Of a stretch of DNA of 27,225 bases, positions 6,709-15,128 are shown one piece after another; position 1 is the stretch's first letter, and the number at the start of each line of letters is the position of its first letter. The position numbers and the translations under genes were made by a program. The DNA is from an uncultured Treponema sp. (GTDB lineage: Bacteria > Spirochaetota > Spirochaetia > Treponematales > Treponemataceae): NCBI GenBank assembly GCA_934691925.1, contig CAKUTI010000027.1, forward strand, positions 1 through 27,225, given 5' to 3'. The notes under the pieces are model-generated. The model saw nothing but the letters and a program-made list of their open reading frames with translations. It was not told the origin of the DNA and searched no databases.

Positions 6709-8142
6709 TCAAAAATCAATCGAGCTTAAAAACTTTTCCTGAAACTGCGGAACTGCCGCAAGATTCACTTGAACCGCGTGTTTTTTTAGCTTTCGTGCTT
6801 TTTCGCGCAAATTCTGCGAGAACAAAAGCGCGCTCGCGCCTGAAAGAGCCGCGTTTCCAAGCTGGACCGTTCCCTTGTTTAAATTTTCAGGCAAAAGCCC
6901 GATTGCGCGAGCCTCTTCAAGATTCATTTTCGAGCCGAATCCGCCTGCAATGCAGAAAATCGGTGTCTGGTCAGTTTTTTCAAGCAAAAACTGCAATCCT
7001 GTTTTCACTGCGGATTTTGCAAGCTGCAAATTTCTGATGTCCTGCTGGGAAATATAAACCGCCGGAGTAAGCTCAATGCAGTCTGTGCCGTCTCCGAGCT
7101 TTGACTTGTCTCTTAGAATCGCGCCGCCCGAATCGATATATTTGTTTTTCAAAAAGACCGCTGCTGCGCTTATAAGTCCCGATCCGCAAATTCCTTTCGG
7201 ATTTTTGTCTCCAATCGCGTGGCATTTTAGCTGCCCGTTGATGTATGAAATTGAGTCAATCGCGCCGTCAATCGCTGGCATTCCGCAGCTTATGTTCGCC
7301 GCCTCAAAAGCAGGCCCGGAAGCTGCCGCCGTGCAGATGATTTTTCCGCTTTTTTCTTCATTTTCTGGAAGATAAAGGCAAAGCTCGCTGTTTGTTCCGA
7401 TGTCGGCAAGCAAAATCGGAGATTTCAATTTTGATTCATCACTTTTCAAATCTTGCTTTTGCGCAAGCGGAATTGGAAATCCTGCCGTAATCATCGCACA
7501 GACCGTGTCAGCCCCGATAAAAGCTCCAGTGCAAGGCGGAAAATAAATTTCAGTCTCAGGCGGAATCACGCTTGAAGAGAAAAGTTGAAGCATTTCCGGC
7601 GTTGGAGAGTCCAAGATTGCGCATTGAGGACAGCAAGTTCCGTTTCTCACTTGCTCCCAGCTCGCAGAAAAGTCAAAAAGCGTTGCCGGAGTAAAGGGAG
7701 CTGCCGCCATTTTGTCAACTGGCGTTCCAGCCACAAAAGAAAGCATCGTTGTGTTTCCAGTGATTACAATCTGCTTTACCGCAGGCTGAAATCCGCGCGG
7801 AAGTTTTTGCGCCGCGAGATTCACTGCTTTTGCGAACATTCGTTCTAGCTGGCAGATAATGCAGTAGTGCAGGGCAGAAGGTCCTGTTTCAACAATGTTT
7901 GCCGAACCTGTAAGCGGAGGGCGCGTTGAAAAAGCGATTCTTCGGATAATGTCGTAGCCGTATCTTATTTGGTCGTTTTTTTCTGCGACTGTTGCGATGT
8001 GCTTGCGTTTTCCGAGCGTCCAGACAGAAACCGCAATCGTTGTAGTTCCAACGTCAACTGCAATTCCCAAATTCGCCGGTGAAACTGAATCTTGAATTTT
8101 CTCAGAAATTTCTGGAACAGCACCTTCTGTTACAATCTGCAA
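6709..8142 (-). CDS. ASKHA-fold ATPase, RACo-like (DUF4445) without the ferredoxin domain
   Basis: A 477 aa protein related to reductive activators of corrinoid proteins, which use ATP to reactivate Co(II) corrinoids in methyl-transfer systems. ASKHA-type nucleotide-binding motifs are seen: GIAVDVGTTTIAVSVW (26-41), ITGNTTM (127-133), ADIGTNSE (246-253) and GICGSGL (317-323). Family members usually carry an N-terminal [2Fe-2S] ferredoxin domain with four Cys; here only about 25 residues precede the ASKHA fold, so that domain is absent. A Cys-rich CCPQC at 170-174 is an oddity. The start is a TTG with AAGGGG about 10 nt upstream, and a promoter is visible at 8166-8194. No corrinoid protein or methyltransferase gene is nearby, so the partner is unknown. 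Confidence 0.8.
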   Translation of the reverse strand: MQIVTEGAVPEISEKIQDSVSPANLGIAVDVGTTTIAVSVWTLGKRKHIATVAEKNDQIRYGYDIIRRIAFSTRPPLTGSANIVETGPSALHYCIICQLERMFAKAVNLAAQKLPRGFQPAVKQIVITGNTTMLSFVAGTPVDKMAAAPFTPATLFDFSASWEQVRNGTCCPQCAILDSPTPEMLQLFSSSVIPPETEIYFPPCTGAFIGADTVCAMITAGFPIPLAQKQDLKSDESKLKSPILLADIGTNSELCLYLPENEEKSGKIICTAAASGPAFEAANISCGMPAIDGAIDSISYINGQLKCHAIGDKNPKGICGSGLISAAAVFLKNKYIDSGGAILRDKSKLGDGTDCIELTPAVYISQQDIRNLQLAKSAVKTGLQFLLEKTDQTPIFCIAGGFGSKMNLEEARAIGLLPENLNKGTVQLGNAALSGASALLFSQNLREKARKLKKHAVQVNLAAVPQFQEKFLSSIDF

Positions 8143-8165
8143 TTTAATTATCCCCTTGTGCTTTA

Positions 8166-8194
8166 ATTTTGCAGGCGAAAGATTTTCATGTCAA
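8166..8194 (-). promoter_or_regulatory. Promoter of the ASKHA gene
   Basis: Leftward, perfect TTGACA (8194-8189), 17 bp spacer, CAAAAT (8171-8166). The predicted start is near 8158, giving a leader of about 15 nt that holds the AAGGGG ribosome-binding site. Confidence 0.6.
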
Positions 8195-8243
8195 GAACAG
8201 CTGTGCCGGCTTTTATCGGCCGTTGTCGTCAAAATAAGAAAAA

Positions 8244-8816
8244 CTAAGGCCGCCGTTTTCCGAATTTCAGAAAAACCGTCAAGAGATTGTCTCGTGAGCC
8301 GCCTCTCGGCATGCTTTTAAGCGCGAATCCTAAAGTCGGAGCGTAGCCGCTTGTATGGACTGAAAAATCGTAGCCCGCGCCGAATCTGAATCCGTTTCCC
8401 CATTTTGTGTTTTTAACTTCGTCATCGTAATCGCCGAAAGAAAGAAAATCAGTTCGCCTTCCAAGCGCGTAGTCAACCGAAAGAACAAGTCCCGCAAGTC
8501 CCGGATACATTCTGAATCCGAACAAAAATGAATAGTCAACGAGAAAAATGTGGTCGCCGCCTTTCCATCTGCCGTCAAAAGTCGAGTCGCCGCCCAAAGA
8601 AAGATACATATTTTTTTCAATTGGAAAGAGAATTCTCGCGTCTGTTGTCAAAATCAGCTGGTTGGAGCTTCCAAGCGCGCTGTTCCGGTCTTTTGTCGCG
8701 CTGCTTCCGTAAAAAACGTATCCTGAGCCGAATCCGACTTCGTAGCCCGGAGAGGCAAAAGCGAAAAATGAAGAGAAAATCAGCAAGAATGATAAAAAAG
8801 CAAGTTTTCGTTTCAT
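8244..8816 (-). CDS. Small exported protein, probably an outer-membrane beta-barrel
   Basis: 190 aa with a clear Sec signal peptide (MKRKLAFLSFLLIFSSFFAFA, cleavage before SPGYE). The mature part shows alternating hydrophobic and polar strands rich in Gly, Tyr and Phe (EVGFGSGYVFYG, LFGFRMYPGLAGL, RFGAGYDF), as in small outer-membrane barrels. I do not recognise a named family. Its ATG overlaps the stop of the upstream YigZ gene by four bases (ATGA), so it is translationally coupled and the last gene of the parC operon. No intrinsic terminator with a convincing U run follows it; only a short GC hairpin is seen near 8205-8222. Confidence 0.7.
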   Translation of the reverse strand: MKRKLAFLSFLLIFSSFFAFASPGYEVGFGSGYVFYGSSATKDRNSALGSSNQLILTTDARILFPIEKNMYLSLGGDSTFDGRWKGGDHIFLVDYSFLFGFRMYPGLAGLVLSVDYALGRRTDFLSFGDYDDEVKNTKWGNGFRFGAGYDFSVHTSGYAPTLGFALKSMPRGGSRDNLLTVFLKFGKRRP

Positions 8817-9409
8817 AAATTTATTATCGGAAGAACGCTTCCGTTTGTTGCGTTAAAGATTTTTGACTTGAATTTCTCGCCGTTCGCCGCCGCGATTTTC
8901 CCGGAAATAAAAATCATCTCCTTGAAGTCCTCTTTGAGTTCGTAAAGCGAAAAATCCTCGAAGATTTTTTTTACAATCTGATATTTTTGATAGTCGCATT
9001 TTAGCCCAAAAGACGATTTTTCAATCAGTTCTTCAAATTTTGTTTCCGAAAGAACATTTTTTGCGCCGTTTGAGTAAGCGTGGACAAGTCCGCCAGTTCC
9101 AAGCAAAGTTCCGCCAAACCAGCGCGTTACCGTAACGAGAATGTTTGTGCAGTTTCTTCCTTTTAAAATATCGAGCATCGGCCGTCCTGCTGTTCCGCCG
9201 GGTTCTCCGTCGTCGCTCATTCCCATGATTTCGGCGTTTTTTCCGAAAATAAACGCGTGGCAAACGTGAGTCGCGTCTGAATACTTTTGCTTTTGAGATT
9301 TTATGATTTTTTTGACTTCATCTTGGGAAGAAATCAAAAAAGATTCAGACAAAAAGCGCGAGCCCTTGATGATTTCTTCTGTTGAAGCAGTTTTAATTGG
9401 AATCTGCAT
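8813..9409 (-). CDS. yigZ: YigZ / IMPACT family protein
   Basis: 198 aa, the usual length for bacterial YigZ. It has the family hallmarks DDGEPGGTAGRPML (around residues 66-79) and RWFGGTLLGTGGLVHAY (around 96-112), followed by a small C-terminal ferredoxin-like domain. YigZ proteins are cytoplasmic and related to eukaryotic IMPACT; their biochemical role is not settled, with links to translation or stress proposed. The ATG at 9409 lies inside the 3' end of the upstream membrane-protein gene (17 bp overlap), and the stop overlaps the next ATG, so the gene is embedded in the parC operon. Confidence 0.92.
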   Translation of the reverse strand: MQIPIKTASTEEIIKGSRFLSESFLISSQDEVKKIIKSQKQKYSDATHVCHAFIFGKNAEIMGMSDDGEPGGTAGRPMLDILKGRNCTNILVTVTRWFGGTLLGTGGLVHAYSNGAKNVLSETKFEELIEKSSFGLKCDYQKYQIVKKIFEDFSLYELKEDFKEMIFISGKIAAANGEKFKSKIFNATNGSVLPIINL

Positions 9410-10424
9410 TGTCGTTTCTGATTTCCAGCGGAATTTTCAGCGTCGGGTTGATTTCTCCGTTTGAATCCTCGTGAAGAATCGCCTCGTACAAAACTGGAAC
9501 CGTAAAATAAAATTTCACGAGAGCCGTGTAAAGATTTATAAAATAAGCCAAGTCAAAGATGAACACGAGAATTGAAAGCCCAGCTTTTTCGCCCGGAAGA
9601 AAAGTTGCAAGAATTGCAAAAACAACCGCGACAAGAAGATTTTTTCCGCCTGCGCGGAGCGCGAATCCAATCAGCTTGAAAACTTTCCCTTTCATCATCC
9701 TGAAGCTCTGAGAGAAAATTTTTGAGATTTTCCAGTTCGGATTGTCAAAATGAAGATGAAAAACAAACGCAAAGTGAATTACGACAACGAATGCGATTAA
9801 GAAGAAAATTAAACTGAAACTCGCCGCCTGAAAAATAATTTCCAGCGTTTCTTCCGCCGAAAGCGGAGTTATTGAAGCCGCCGCGCCCGCAGAATCCAGA
9901 AGATTTCCGCCCGAAACTGCGTTTGTTGCGCTCTCGGAAACGCTAGAAGCAGCTTGTGCCCCAGCCATTCCCGACGCTATCTCGCTAAAAAAATCCTTGA
10001 AAAGCGGAAAAACTTTTGAAAAAATCGCCTTTGCAATAAATCTTGCCACAACCGCCGCCGCTGAGATTATCGCCGCAAGACTCAAAATCACTTTTCCTGC
10101 CGGATTGAATTTCCGAAATCCCATAAAAAGAAAGCCGAGATTTGTCTTTTCGTTCCGCGCCATTCGCAAAAGCATAATCGCAAATCCGAACTGAAACGTG
10201 AGCCAGACCGTAATCGCGGCAAAAATCAGCGCGAAGAAAATTATCTTCGCCTGAATCTCAGCAGAAGTTCCAGCCGCGTCAGAAAAAATCTTGATTCCCG
10301 GAAAAACGATAACTCCCGAAACAAGCGATTCAAGCAGCGTGAGCAAAAAAAGCGTGTAAATCACCTGGGCGATATTTTTCGAGCAAGCCTGATTCATTTT
10401 TACCATAAGATTTTTAATCGTCAA
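9393..10424 (-). CDS. Polytopic membrane protein, DUF975-like
   Basis: 343 aa with about six hydrophobic segments (near residues 18-42, 58-87, 112-132, 196-222, 258-278 and 284-310), so an inner-membrane protein. MLLRMARNEKTNLGFLFMGF after the second segment and SFRMMKGKVFKLIGF before the fifth resemble the repeated 'RG...LF.GF' and 'MKG.K...' elements of DUF975/YciC-type proteins, but the match is only moderate. A low-complexity Ala/Ser loop (about 150-185) is likely periplasmic. The start is a TTG that shares bases with the parC stop (TTGA), preceded by AAGGAG inside the parC 3' end. This coupling favours the TTG over the ATG six codons later. Function unknown. Confidence 0.65.
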   Translation of the reverse strand: MTIKNLMVKMNQACSKNIAQVIYTLFLLTLLESLVSGVIVFPGIKIFSDAAGTSAEIQAKIIFFALIFAAITVWLTFQFGFAIMLLRMARNEKTNLGFLFMGFRKFNPAGKVILSLAAIISAAAVVARFIAKAIFSKVFPLFKDFFSEIASGMAGAQAASSVSESATNAVSGGNLLDSAGAAASITPLSAEETLEIIFQAASFSLIFFLIAFVVVIHFAFVFHLHFDNPNWKISKIFSQSFRMMKGKVFKLIGFALRAGGKNLLVAVVFAILATFLPGEKAGLSILVFIFDLAYFINLYTALVKFYFTVPVLYEAILHEDSNGEINPTLKIPLEIRNDNADSN

Positions 10425-12376
10425 TTTTCAGCTCCTTGAAAAAGTTCCTGCTGCGTTTTTGGACTTTCCACTTTGATTGATTCCACAGCGCGCGGAGAAA
10501 TTCTCACGCCAAGCGTTTTCAGTCCTTTTTCCTCAAATTTTGCCGCCTGAAATTTCTCCTCTGACTTTCCGCGCGTCTTGTTTTCGTAGCACAAAGTAAA
10601 CGAGAATTTCTCGCGGGTGTCAATGTGAAGAACTTCCATTTTGTCCGGAGCGAAAAAATAGTCGCGGTTCATAATCCAGCTTGCGATTCTGCATCTTTTA
10701 ATAGAAACAAGATGGCTTTCCGGGTCACGGAAAATTATTGTGAACAGAACCGGATTGATTTTTTCCTTTTCAGCCAGCTGGCAAAACCACATTCCCTTGT
10801 CAATGAAAAGCTTTTCCGGAACGTCTGTAACCGTGTACATTCCGTTGTTGCGCACGTAAAGAATCCGGTCGTAAGGCGAAACTTTCATAATTTCGCTTCC
10901 GCCTGAGACATTTGTTCCAAGATAGCCTTTGTCGTCGTAGCGCAGGCTTAAATCCGACTTTGCAACGGCTTTCACATCTGTCGCCGAGAATTTTTTTATT
11001 GTTGTGTGCCGTTTCATCAGTTCCGGCGAGATTTTCTCGAATTTTCCGTAAACGTCTGTCAGATATTCAACCGCGCAGCCGACCAAATCCTTTAGGCGGC
11101 GGTTTATCTCTTTTAGGCGGTCTTTTATCGCTTTGACTTGCTCTCGGTTTTTTGAGATGTCGAAAAGCGAGATTCTTCTGATTGGAATTTGCAGAAGATG
11201 CTCAACGTCATCATCAGAAAGAGGACGCAAAAGCTCTTCCTTGAACGGCTTGAATCCGTCTTTAACGGCTTTGCTCACAGTTTCGGCAGTCCGCTTTGTC
11301 TCGATTTCCTTGTAAATTCTTTCCTCAACGAAAATCCGCTCGATTGTGCGCAGGTGAAGCTCGTCCATAAGCTTTGTTTTTTCGAATTCAAGCTCCGACT
11401 TTATAATTGAAGTGAGCCGTCCAGCGTAATATTTTATGATTTCGCTTGCCGTCATCAAAGTCGGCATATTGTCTTTTATAACGAGCATTTGGCAGGCGAT
11501 TGTCTTTTCGCAGTCCGTGTAAGCGTAAAGCGAGTCAACAACGTCTTTCGCGTAAGTTCCGCGCGGCAGTTTTATTTCAATGCAGCAGTGGTCGGTTGTG
11601 AAATTTTCGACTGAGCTGATTTTGATTTTTCCGGCTTTGTATGCGCTGTCGATTGAAGCAAGCAAATCTTTGGCGTTTGAGTCGACTGGAAGTTCCGTTA
11701 TTACGATTTTTTTCTCGTCGGAAGTGTCGAATTTTGCCCTCGTGACGATTTTTCCGTTTCCGTCGTTGTAAGAAGAAACATCGATTAAGCCGCCAGTCGA
11801 AACATCAGGCAGAATCTTGAAATCCTCGCCTTTCAGACATTTTATTTCCGCGTCAATAACTTCCTTGAAATTGTACGGCAGAATTTTCGTGCTCATTCCA
11901 ACCGCAATTCCTTCCGCGCCGATCAAAAGCACAACAGGAAGCTTCGCCTTGTAGACTTCCGGCTCCAAATCGCGTCCGTCGTAATTCGGAACATAATGCG
12001 TAATCTCTTTGTTTGTGACTAAAAATTCCTTTGCCAGCGGATGAACGCGACACTCGATGTAACGTCCAGCCGAAGCTCCGTCGCCAGTGAATTTGTTTCC
12101 GAAGTTTCCCTGCTTCTCAATGAAAATTTCCTTGTTCGCAAGATTCACAAGCGCGCCGTAAATAGAAGCGTCTCCGTGCGGATGATATTTCATCGTTCGT
12201 CCCACGACAAACTGGACTTTTTGGAAAAGCCCGTCGTTCACTTCAAAAAGCGTGTGCATAATTCTGCGCTGAACAGGTTTCAGTCCGTCTTCAAGGTCAG
12301 GAATCGCGCGGTCGCGGATAACATACGAAGCGTACTCGATAAAATTTTTATCAAAAATATTTTTTACAAAAGCCAT
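10421..12376 (-). CDS. parC: Type IIA DNA topoisomerase subunit A (ParC/GyrA-like)
   Basis: The DNA breakage-reunion subunit of a topoisomerase IV or gyrase-like enzyme. The N-terminal winged-helix region contains GLKPVQRRIM (31-40), YHPHGDASIYG (64-74, the quinolone-pocket helix) and the catalytic tyrosine Tyr106 in ASAGRYIECR. The tower and coiled-coil domain extends to about residue 480. The remaining ~170 residues are short for a full six-bladed C-terminal pinwheel, and no GyrA-box (QRRGGKG) is present, which favours a ParC-type role. Total 651 aa. It is expected to work with the ParE-like subunit at 15129-17201, although two exported-protein genes separate them. The start ATG lies 11 nt after a TAGCAT -10 element, with only a weak GGA as ribosome-binding site. 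Confidence 0.9.
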   Translation of the reverse strand: MAFVKNIFDKNFIEYASYVIRDRAIPDLEDGLKPVQRRIMHTLFEVNDGLFQKVQFVVGRTMKYHPHGDASIYGALVNLANKEIFIEKQGNFGNKFTGDGASAGRYIECRVHPLAKEFLVTNKEITHYVPNYDGRDLEPEVYKAKLPVVLLIGAEGIAVGMSTKILPYNFKEVIDAEIKCLKGEDFKILPDVSTGGLIDVSSYNDGNGKIVTRAKFDTSDEKKIVITELPVDSNAKDLLASIDSAYKAGKIKISSVENFTTDHCCIEIKLPRGTYAKDVVDSLYAYTDCEKTIACQMLVIKDNMPTLMTASEIIKYYAGRLTSIIKSELEFEKTKLMDELHLRTIERIFVEERIYKEIETKRTAETVSKAVKDGFKPFKEELLRPLSDDDVEHLLQIPIRRISLFDISKNREQVKAIKDRLKEINRRLKDLVGCAVEYLTDVYGKFEKISPELMKRHTTIKKFSATDVKAVAKSDLSLRYDDKGYLGTNVSGGSEIMKVSPYDRILYVRNNGMYTVTDVPEKLFIDKGMWFCQLAEKEKINPVLFTIIFRDPESHLVSIKRCRIASWIMNRDYFFAPDKMEVLHIDTREKFSFTLCYENKTRGKSEEKFQAAKFEEKGLKTLGVRISPRAVESIKVESPKTQQELFQGAEN

Positions 12377-12387
12377 AAATCCACTTT

Positions 12388-12416
12388 ATGCTACAATAAA
12401 TCGAAGAAAAATTCAA
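12388..12416 (-). promoter_or_regulatory. Promoter of the parC operon
   Basis: Leftward TTGAAT (12416-12411), 17 bp spacer, TAGCAT (12393-12388). The ATG at 12376 leaves a predicted leader of about 4-6 nt, so near-leaderless. Confidence 0.5.
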
Positions 12417-12465
12417 AATTAAGAAGAATTCGGGGCTGTCCGCTCAACTTTCAGTTTCGTTTCTT

Positions 12466-14487
12466 TTAGAAGTAAGCGTTAAATGAAACTGAAAATTCGT
12501 GCCACTTTTCGTTCCAGTCCATATTGAATGAATATCCGGCCTTCAGCGAGAAATTCTGCGCAAAATTCAAGCCTTCGTCCACGCTTGCCTGAATCCTTAA
12601 ATGGTCTTTGTCAAACGGTGACTGAAACGCGCTTGCCGCGACTTTATTTTTCCAGATTCCTGCCGTTGTTATAAAGCCAAGCTCCGCGCCAAGAAGCGGG
12701 TCTGCGTAAAAATGCTTCTGCTCGTATTTCGGGGAAAAATAAGCGTCGAATCCTGCAAGAAAATACGGCTGAATCCAGGAGGCAGGCCTTGTGCTCGTTC
12801 CGAACATCGATTTGAGCCTGAACGCCAAGTCTTCTTCCTTTTTCTCGTTCGGGTTCGAGTCAAATCCCATCACAATGTTCATTGCGCTGTTGAAAAAGTA
12901 CATATCAGAAACCGGAAGCGAGACAACAGATGCGAGCAAGGCTTTTTTTAGATAGAATTCCTTTTCCTGAGGACGGAAGCGAACATCAATTTTTCCGAAC
13001 GCAAGCTCCGAATTTGAAGCGTAGCCAGCCGGGCTTTCAAGAAGCTCGTGGGCTGTAAGGCGGAATTCCGCGCCTGCGAAAGCTCCGCCAATGTCTTTTC
13101 CGCCAGAAAGCGCGACTTTCTTTGAGCCGTGCGCTTTTTCAGGGTGCGGCGGCTCTTTTATAACGCTTGAAGTCTCAACTTTTCCGAGCTTTCTTCGTTC
13201 TGAGAGAACTGACAAAAATCGCGGCCGGTACTCGTCCGAGGTGATTTTTCCGCTATTTAAAAGTGAAGTAAGATAATCGGATGCCTGCTCCCAAATTTCC
13301 GCCTGCTTTTCCTTTGACAAGTCGCGGAATGGAAAATCCTGCGTTGTCTTTTTTCCTAGGCAAACGTCTTTTACATATTTATTTTGCGCTCTTGTAAGCT
13401 GAGCTTTTTCGTTTTCCAGCCTTGAATAAACTGAAGGACGATATTCCGCTTGGTCTGTAAGCCCCATTTTGTAGATTGTCTTTATAGTCTCAATCGGCTC
13501 AACGACTCCGCTTAGAACGCTAGTGATATTCGTTTCTGGTTTTGCCGCCTCAACAAGAAACAGCAAGTTGTAGGAACAGTTTTCGCTTATGAAAAAATAT
13601 CTTGAATAAATTCCCGAAAGGTCAAAAACGTGGCGCAGCATCCTGTCTTTTTCCTCATCGGAAAAAATCAGCCGGTATTCCCAAATGTCGCGCATATCCA
13701 TGTCGGCGTACTGCTTGATTTTTTCGTAATAAGGAACGAATCCGAAATATCCTCGAAATCCGCCGCAAAGACCTAAAAGCGCGTAAATCACTCCGTTTGT
13801 GATGTTTGTTACGGCTCCGTAATTTATTGAATTCGCGATAATTCTGCTCTTGCCTTTTGTTTCAACCAGCAAGAATGTGTGTCCGAAAACAGAAGCCGGA
13901 TTTTTTAGGAATCCTGCAGGAAAAACGAGATAAACATCACCCGGATTCACTTTCTTTACGATTGACTGATAAAAAGCGTCGCCGTCGTAAGGAAAATCTT
14001 CTTTTGAAAGATTCAGCTCATCGCAAATCCATTTGAATCTGCCTGGAAAGCGCTCGATTGCATGCCGCTCGTCTTTGCCCGGGGCAGGCGAGAAAAACGC
14101 TTTTATTGTGGCTTCAAGCTCTGCCTTTGGATTTGTCTTGCCTTTTTTCGCGCAGAAAAACATCGGGTCGTCAACGAGACTTTTATTTTTGTGAAAAAGA
14201 GAAGGCTTATAATGAAGAAGAGTTTTCCAGTATGGCGATTTGTAAAGCTCAAGCGAAAAAGCCTTGTCCACGGCATTTTGAGCTTTTTCTTCGTATCCGG
14301 GAGCCGGCTCGGTTGGAGCAAGCTTTGAAATCGCTTCGAGTTTTCCTGAAAAATTAACAGCGTCCGCAGTTCCTTTAGCGGCGCTGTCTTCATCTGCAAA
14401 AATCGGCAGGAAAAATGAAGCTAGGATTAAAAACAAACAGGGTACGACTTTGTTGCCGTACCCTGTTCTTTTAGACAAAATGTCCAA
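12466..14487 (-). CDS. Exported DUF4105 / Lnb N-terminal domain protein with C-terminal beta-rich region
   Basis: 673 aa. A signal peptide is formed by MDILSKRTGYGNK plus a hydrophobic core ending LPIFA before DEDS. The DUF4105 (Lnb N-terminal periplasmic) region is recognised by FPAGFLKNPASVFGHTFLLV (about 188-207) and RYFFISENCSYNLLFLVEAA (about 295-314), with the family His and Cys residues. This fold resembles NlpC/P60-like cysteine hydrolases, so a peptidase or amidase activity in the periplasm is possible but unproven. The last ~200 residues look like outer-membrane strands (e.g. YFLAGFDAYFSPKYE) and end in Phe. The TTG start lies one base after the stop of the DUF3015 gene (TAA-G-TTG), so it is coupled to it, and an intrinsic terminator hairpin overlaps its signal-peptide codons. 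Confidence 0.82.
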   Translation of the reverse strand: MDILSKRTGYGNKVVPCLFLILASFFLPIFADEDSAAKGTADAVNFSGKLEAISKLAPTEPAPGYEEKAQNAVDKAFSLELYKSPYWKTLLHYKPSLFHKNKSLVDDPMFFCAKKGKTNPKAELEATIKAFFSPAPGKDERHAIERFPGRFKWICDELNLSKEDFPYDGDAFYQSIVKKVNPGDVYLVFPAGFLKNPASVFGHTFLLVETKGKSRIIANSINYGAVTNITNGVIYALLGLCGGFRGYFGFVPYYEKIKQYADMDMRDIWEYRLIFSDEEKDRMLRHVFDLSGIYSRYFFISENCSYNLLFLVEAAKPETNITSVLSGVVEPIETIKTIYKMGLTDQAEYRPSVYSRLENEKAQLTRAQNKYVKDVCLGKKTTQDFPFRDLSKEKQAEIWEQASDYLTSLLNSGKITSDEYRPRFLSVLSERRKLGKVETSSVIKEPPHPEKAHGSKKVALSGGKDIGGAFAGAEFRLTAHELLESPAGYASNSELAFGKIDVRFRPQEKEFYLKKALLASVVSLPVSDMYFFNSAMNIVMGFDSNPNEKKEEDLAFRLKSMFGTSTRPASWIQPYFLAGFDAYFSPKYEQKHFYADPLLGAELGFITTAGIWKNKVAASAFQSPFDKDHLRIQASVDEGLNFAQNFSLKAGYSFNMDWNEKWHEFSVSFNAYF
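14431..14467 (-). terminator. Intrinsic terminator/attenuator inside the first codons of the DUF4105 gene
   Basis: Leftward, an 11 bp perfect stem AACAGGGTACG (14467-14457) / CGTACCCTGTT (14446-14436) with a 10 nt loop, followed by a U-rich stretch (TGTTTTT). It ends the DUF3015 transcript but lies within codons 7-17 of the next gene as read from its TTG start. Confidence 0.75.
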
Positions 14488-14488
14488 C

Positions 14489-14932
14489 TTAGCCTACGAG
14501 AGAGTAGATTTTTCCGCTTACTTCAGCTGCAGATACGTCTGAAGAAGAGAAGATGTTGTCAAAGTTTGCCTGAAGAGCAGCCTTGAAAGCTACACTGTCA
14601 GAAACGTTGAGCATTGTTGAAAGAGTGTCAACGTATTCGCCTTCGCCCATAGCGATGTCTGTTGCAAGAGCATCCAGGTTTTCAGCGATGAATCTGTCTG
14701 TCTCTTCCATTCCGATAAGTCCGCCGTTGTATCCAGATGTTCCGAATGTGATAGCGAATCCCTGTGAGTAGAATGTGCCGTTTGTTGTTGCAGCAAGCAA
14801 GTCGAATACAGGTCCTTCCTGATCTCCAAGAAGAACGTAACCAAGTCCAGGTCCTACTTTTGTAGCAAATGCGCTTGAAGCCAAAGCCAATGATACAACA
14901 GCTACCGCAGCAGCCAATTTTCCCTTAAACAT
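14489..14932 (-). CDS. Exported DUF3015 protein
   Basis: 147 aa. Signal peptide MFKGKLAAAVAVVSLALASS ending AFA before TKVGPG. The mature part matches the DUF3015 pattern: GPGLGYVLLGDQEGP, LLAATTNGTFYSQGFAITFG, and a helical second half with FIAENLDALATDIAMGEGEY. DUF3015 proteins are small periplasmic or envelope proteins of unknown role. An ATG four codons upstream (14944) lies on top of the GGAGG at 14942-14938; that GGAGG sits 5 nt before the ATG at 14932, so the shorter form is chosen. The strong ribosome-binding site and a codon choice rich in GCT/GCA/GTT suggest high expression. A TATAAT is present upstream (about 14993-14998) but without a convincing -35. Confidence 0.82.
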   Translation of the reverse strand: MFKGKLAAAVAVVSLALASSAFATKVGPGLGYVLLGDQEGPVFDLLAATTNGTFYSQGFAITFGTSGYNGGLIGMEETDRFIAENLDALATDIAMGEGEYVDTLSTMLNVSDSVAFKAALQANFDNIFSSSDVSAAEVSGKIYSLVG

Positions 14933-15128
14933 AAGAGCCTCCAATTGTTTTTTCGAAAAATAAAAGCATGAAAACTTTAATTTTTCTTATTTAATTATAG
15001 ATAAAGTCTAACGCAATATTTTCTGAAAATCAAGAAAATTGTTTGCGGATTCAGTATTTAGTTTACACACCTGAAGGCAAACAGAATTTTCTCTTTTCGG
15101 CGGTTTCCGCATCCTGCGGACATTTTAT

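Noticed and set aside
8205..8222. GC-rich hairpin after the beta-barrel gene as a terminator
   Set aside because: The stem is only four to five pairs and no U run follows, so it does not meet the standard for an intrinsic terminator.
15105..15120. TCCGCA-TCC-TGCGGA hairpin after parE as a terminator
   Set aside because: Six-base stem without a U run in the leftward direction; termination here is not supported.
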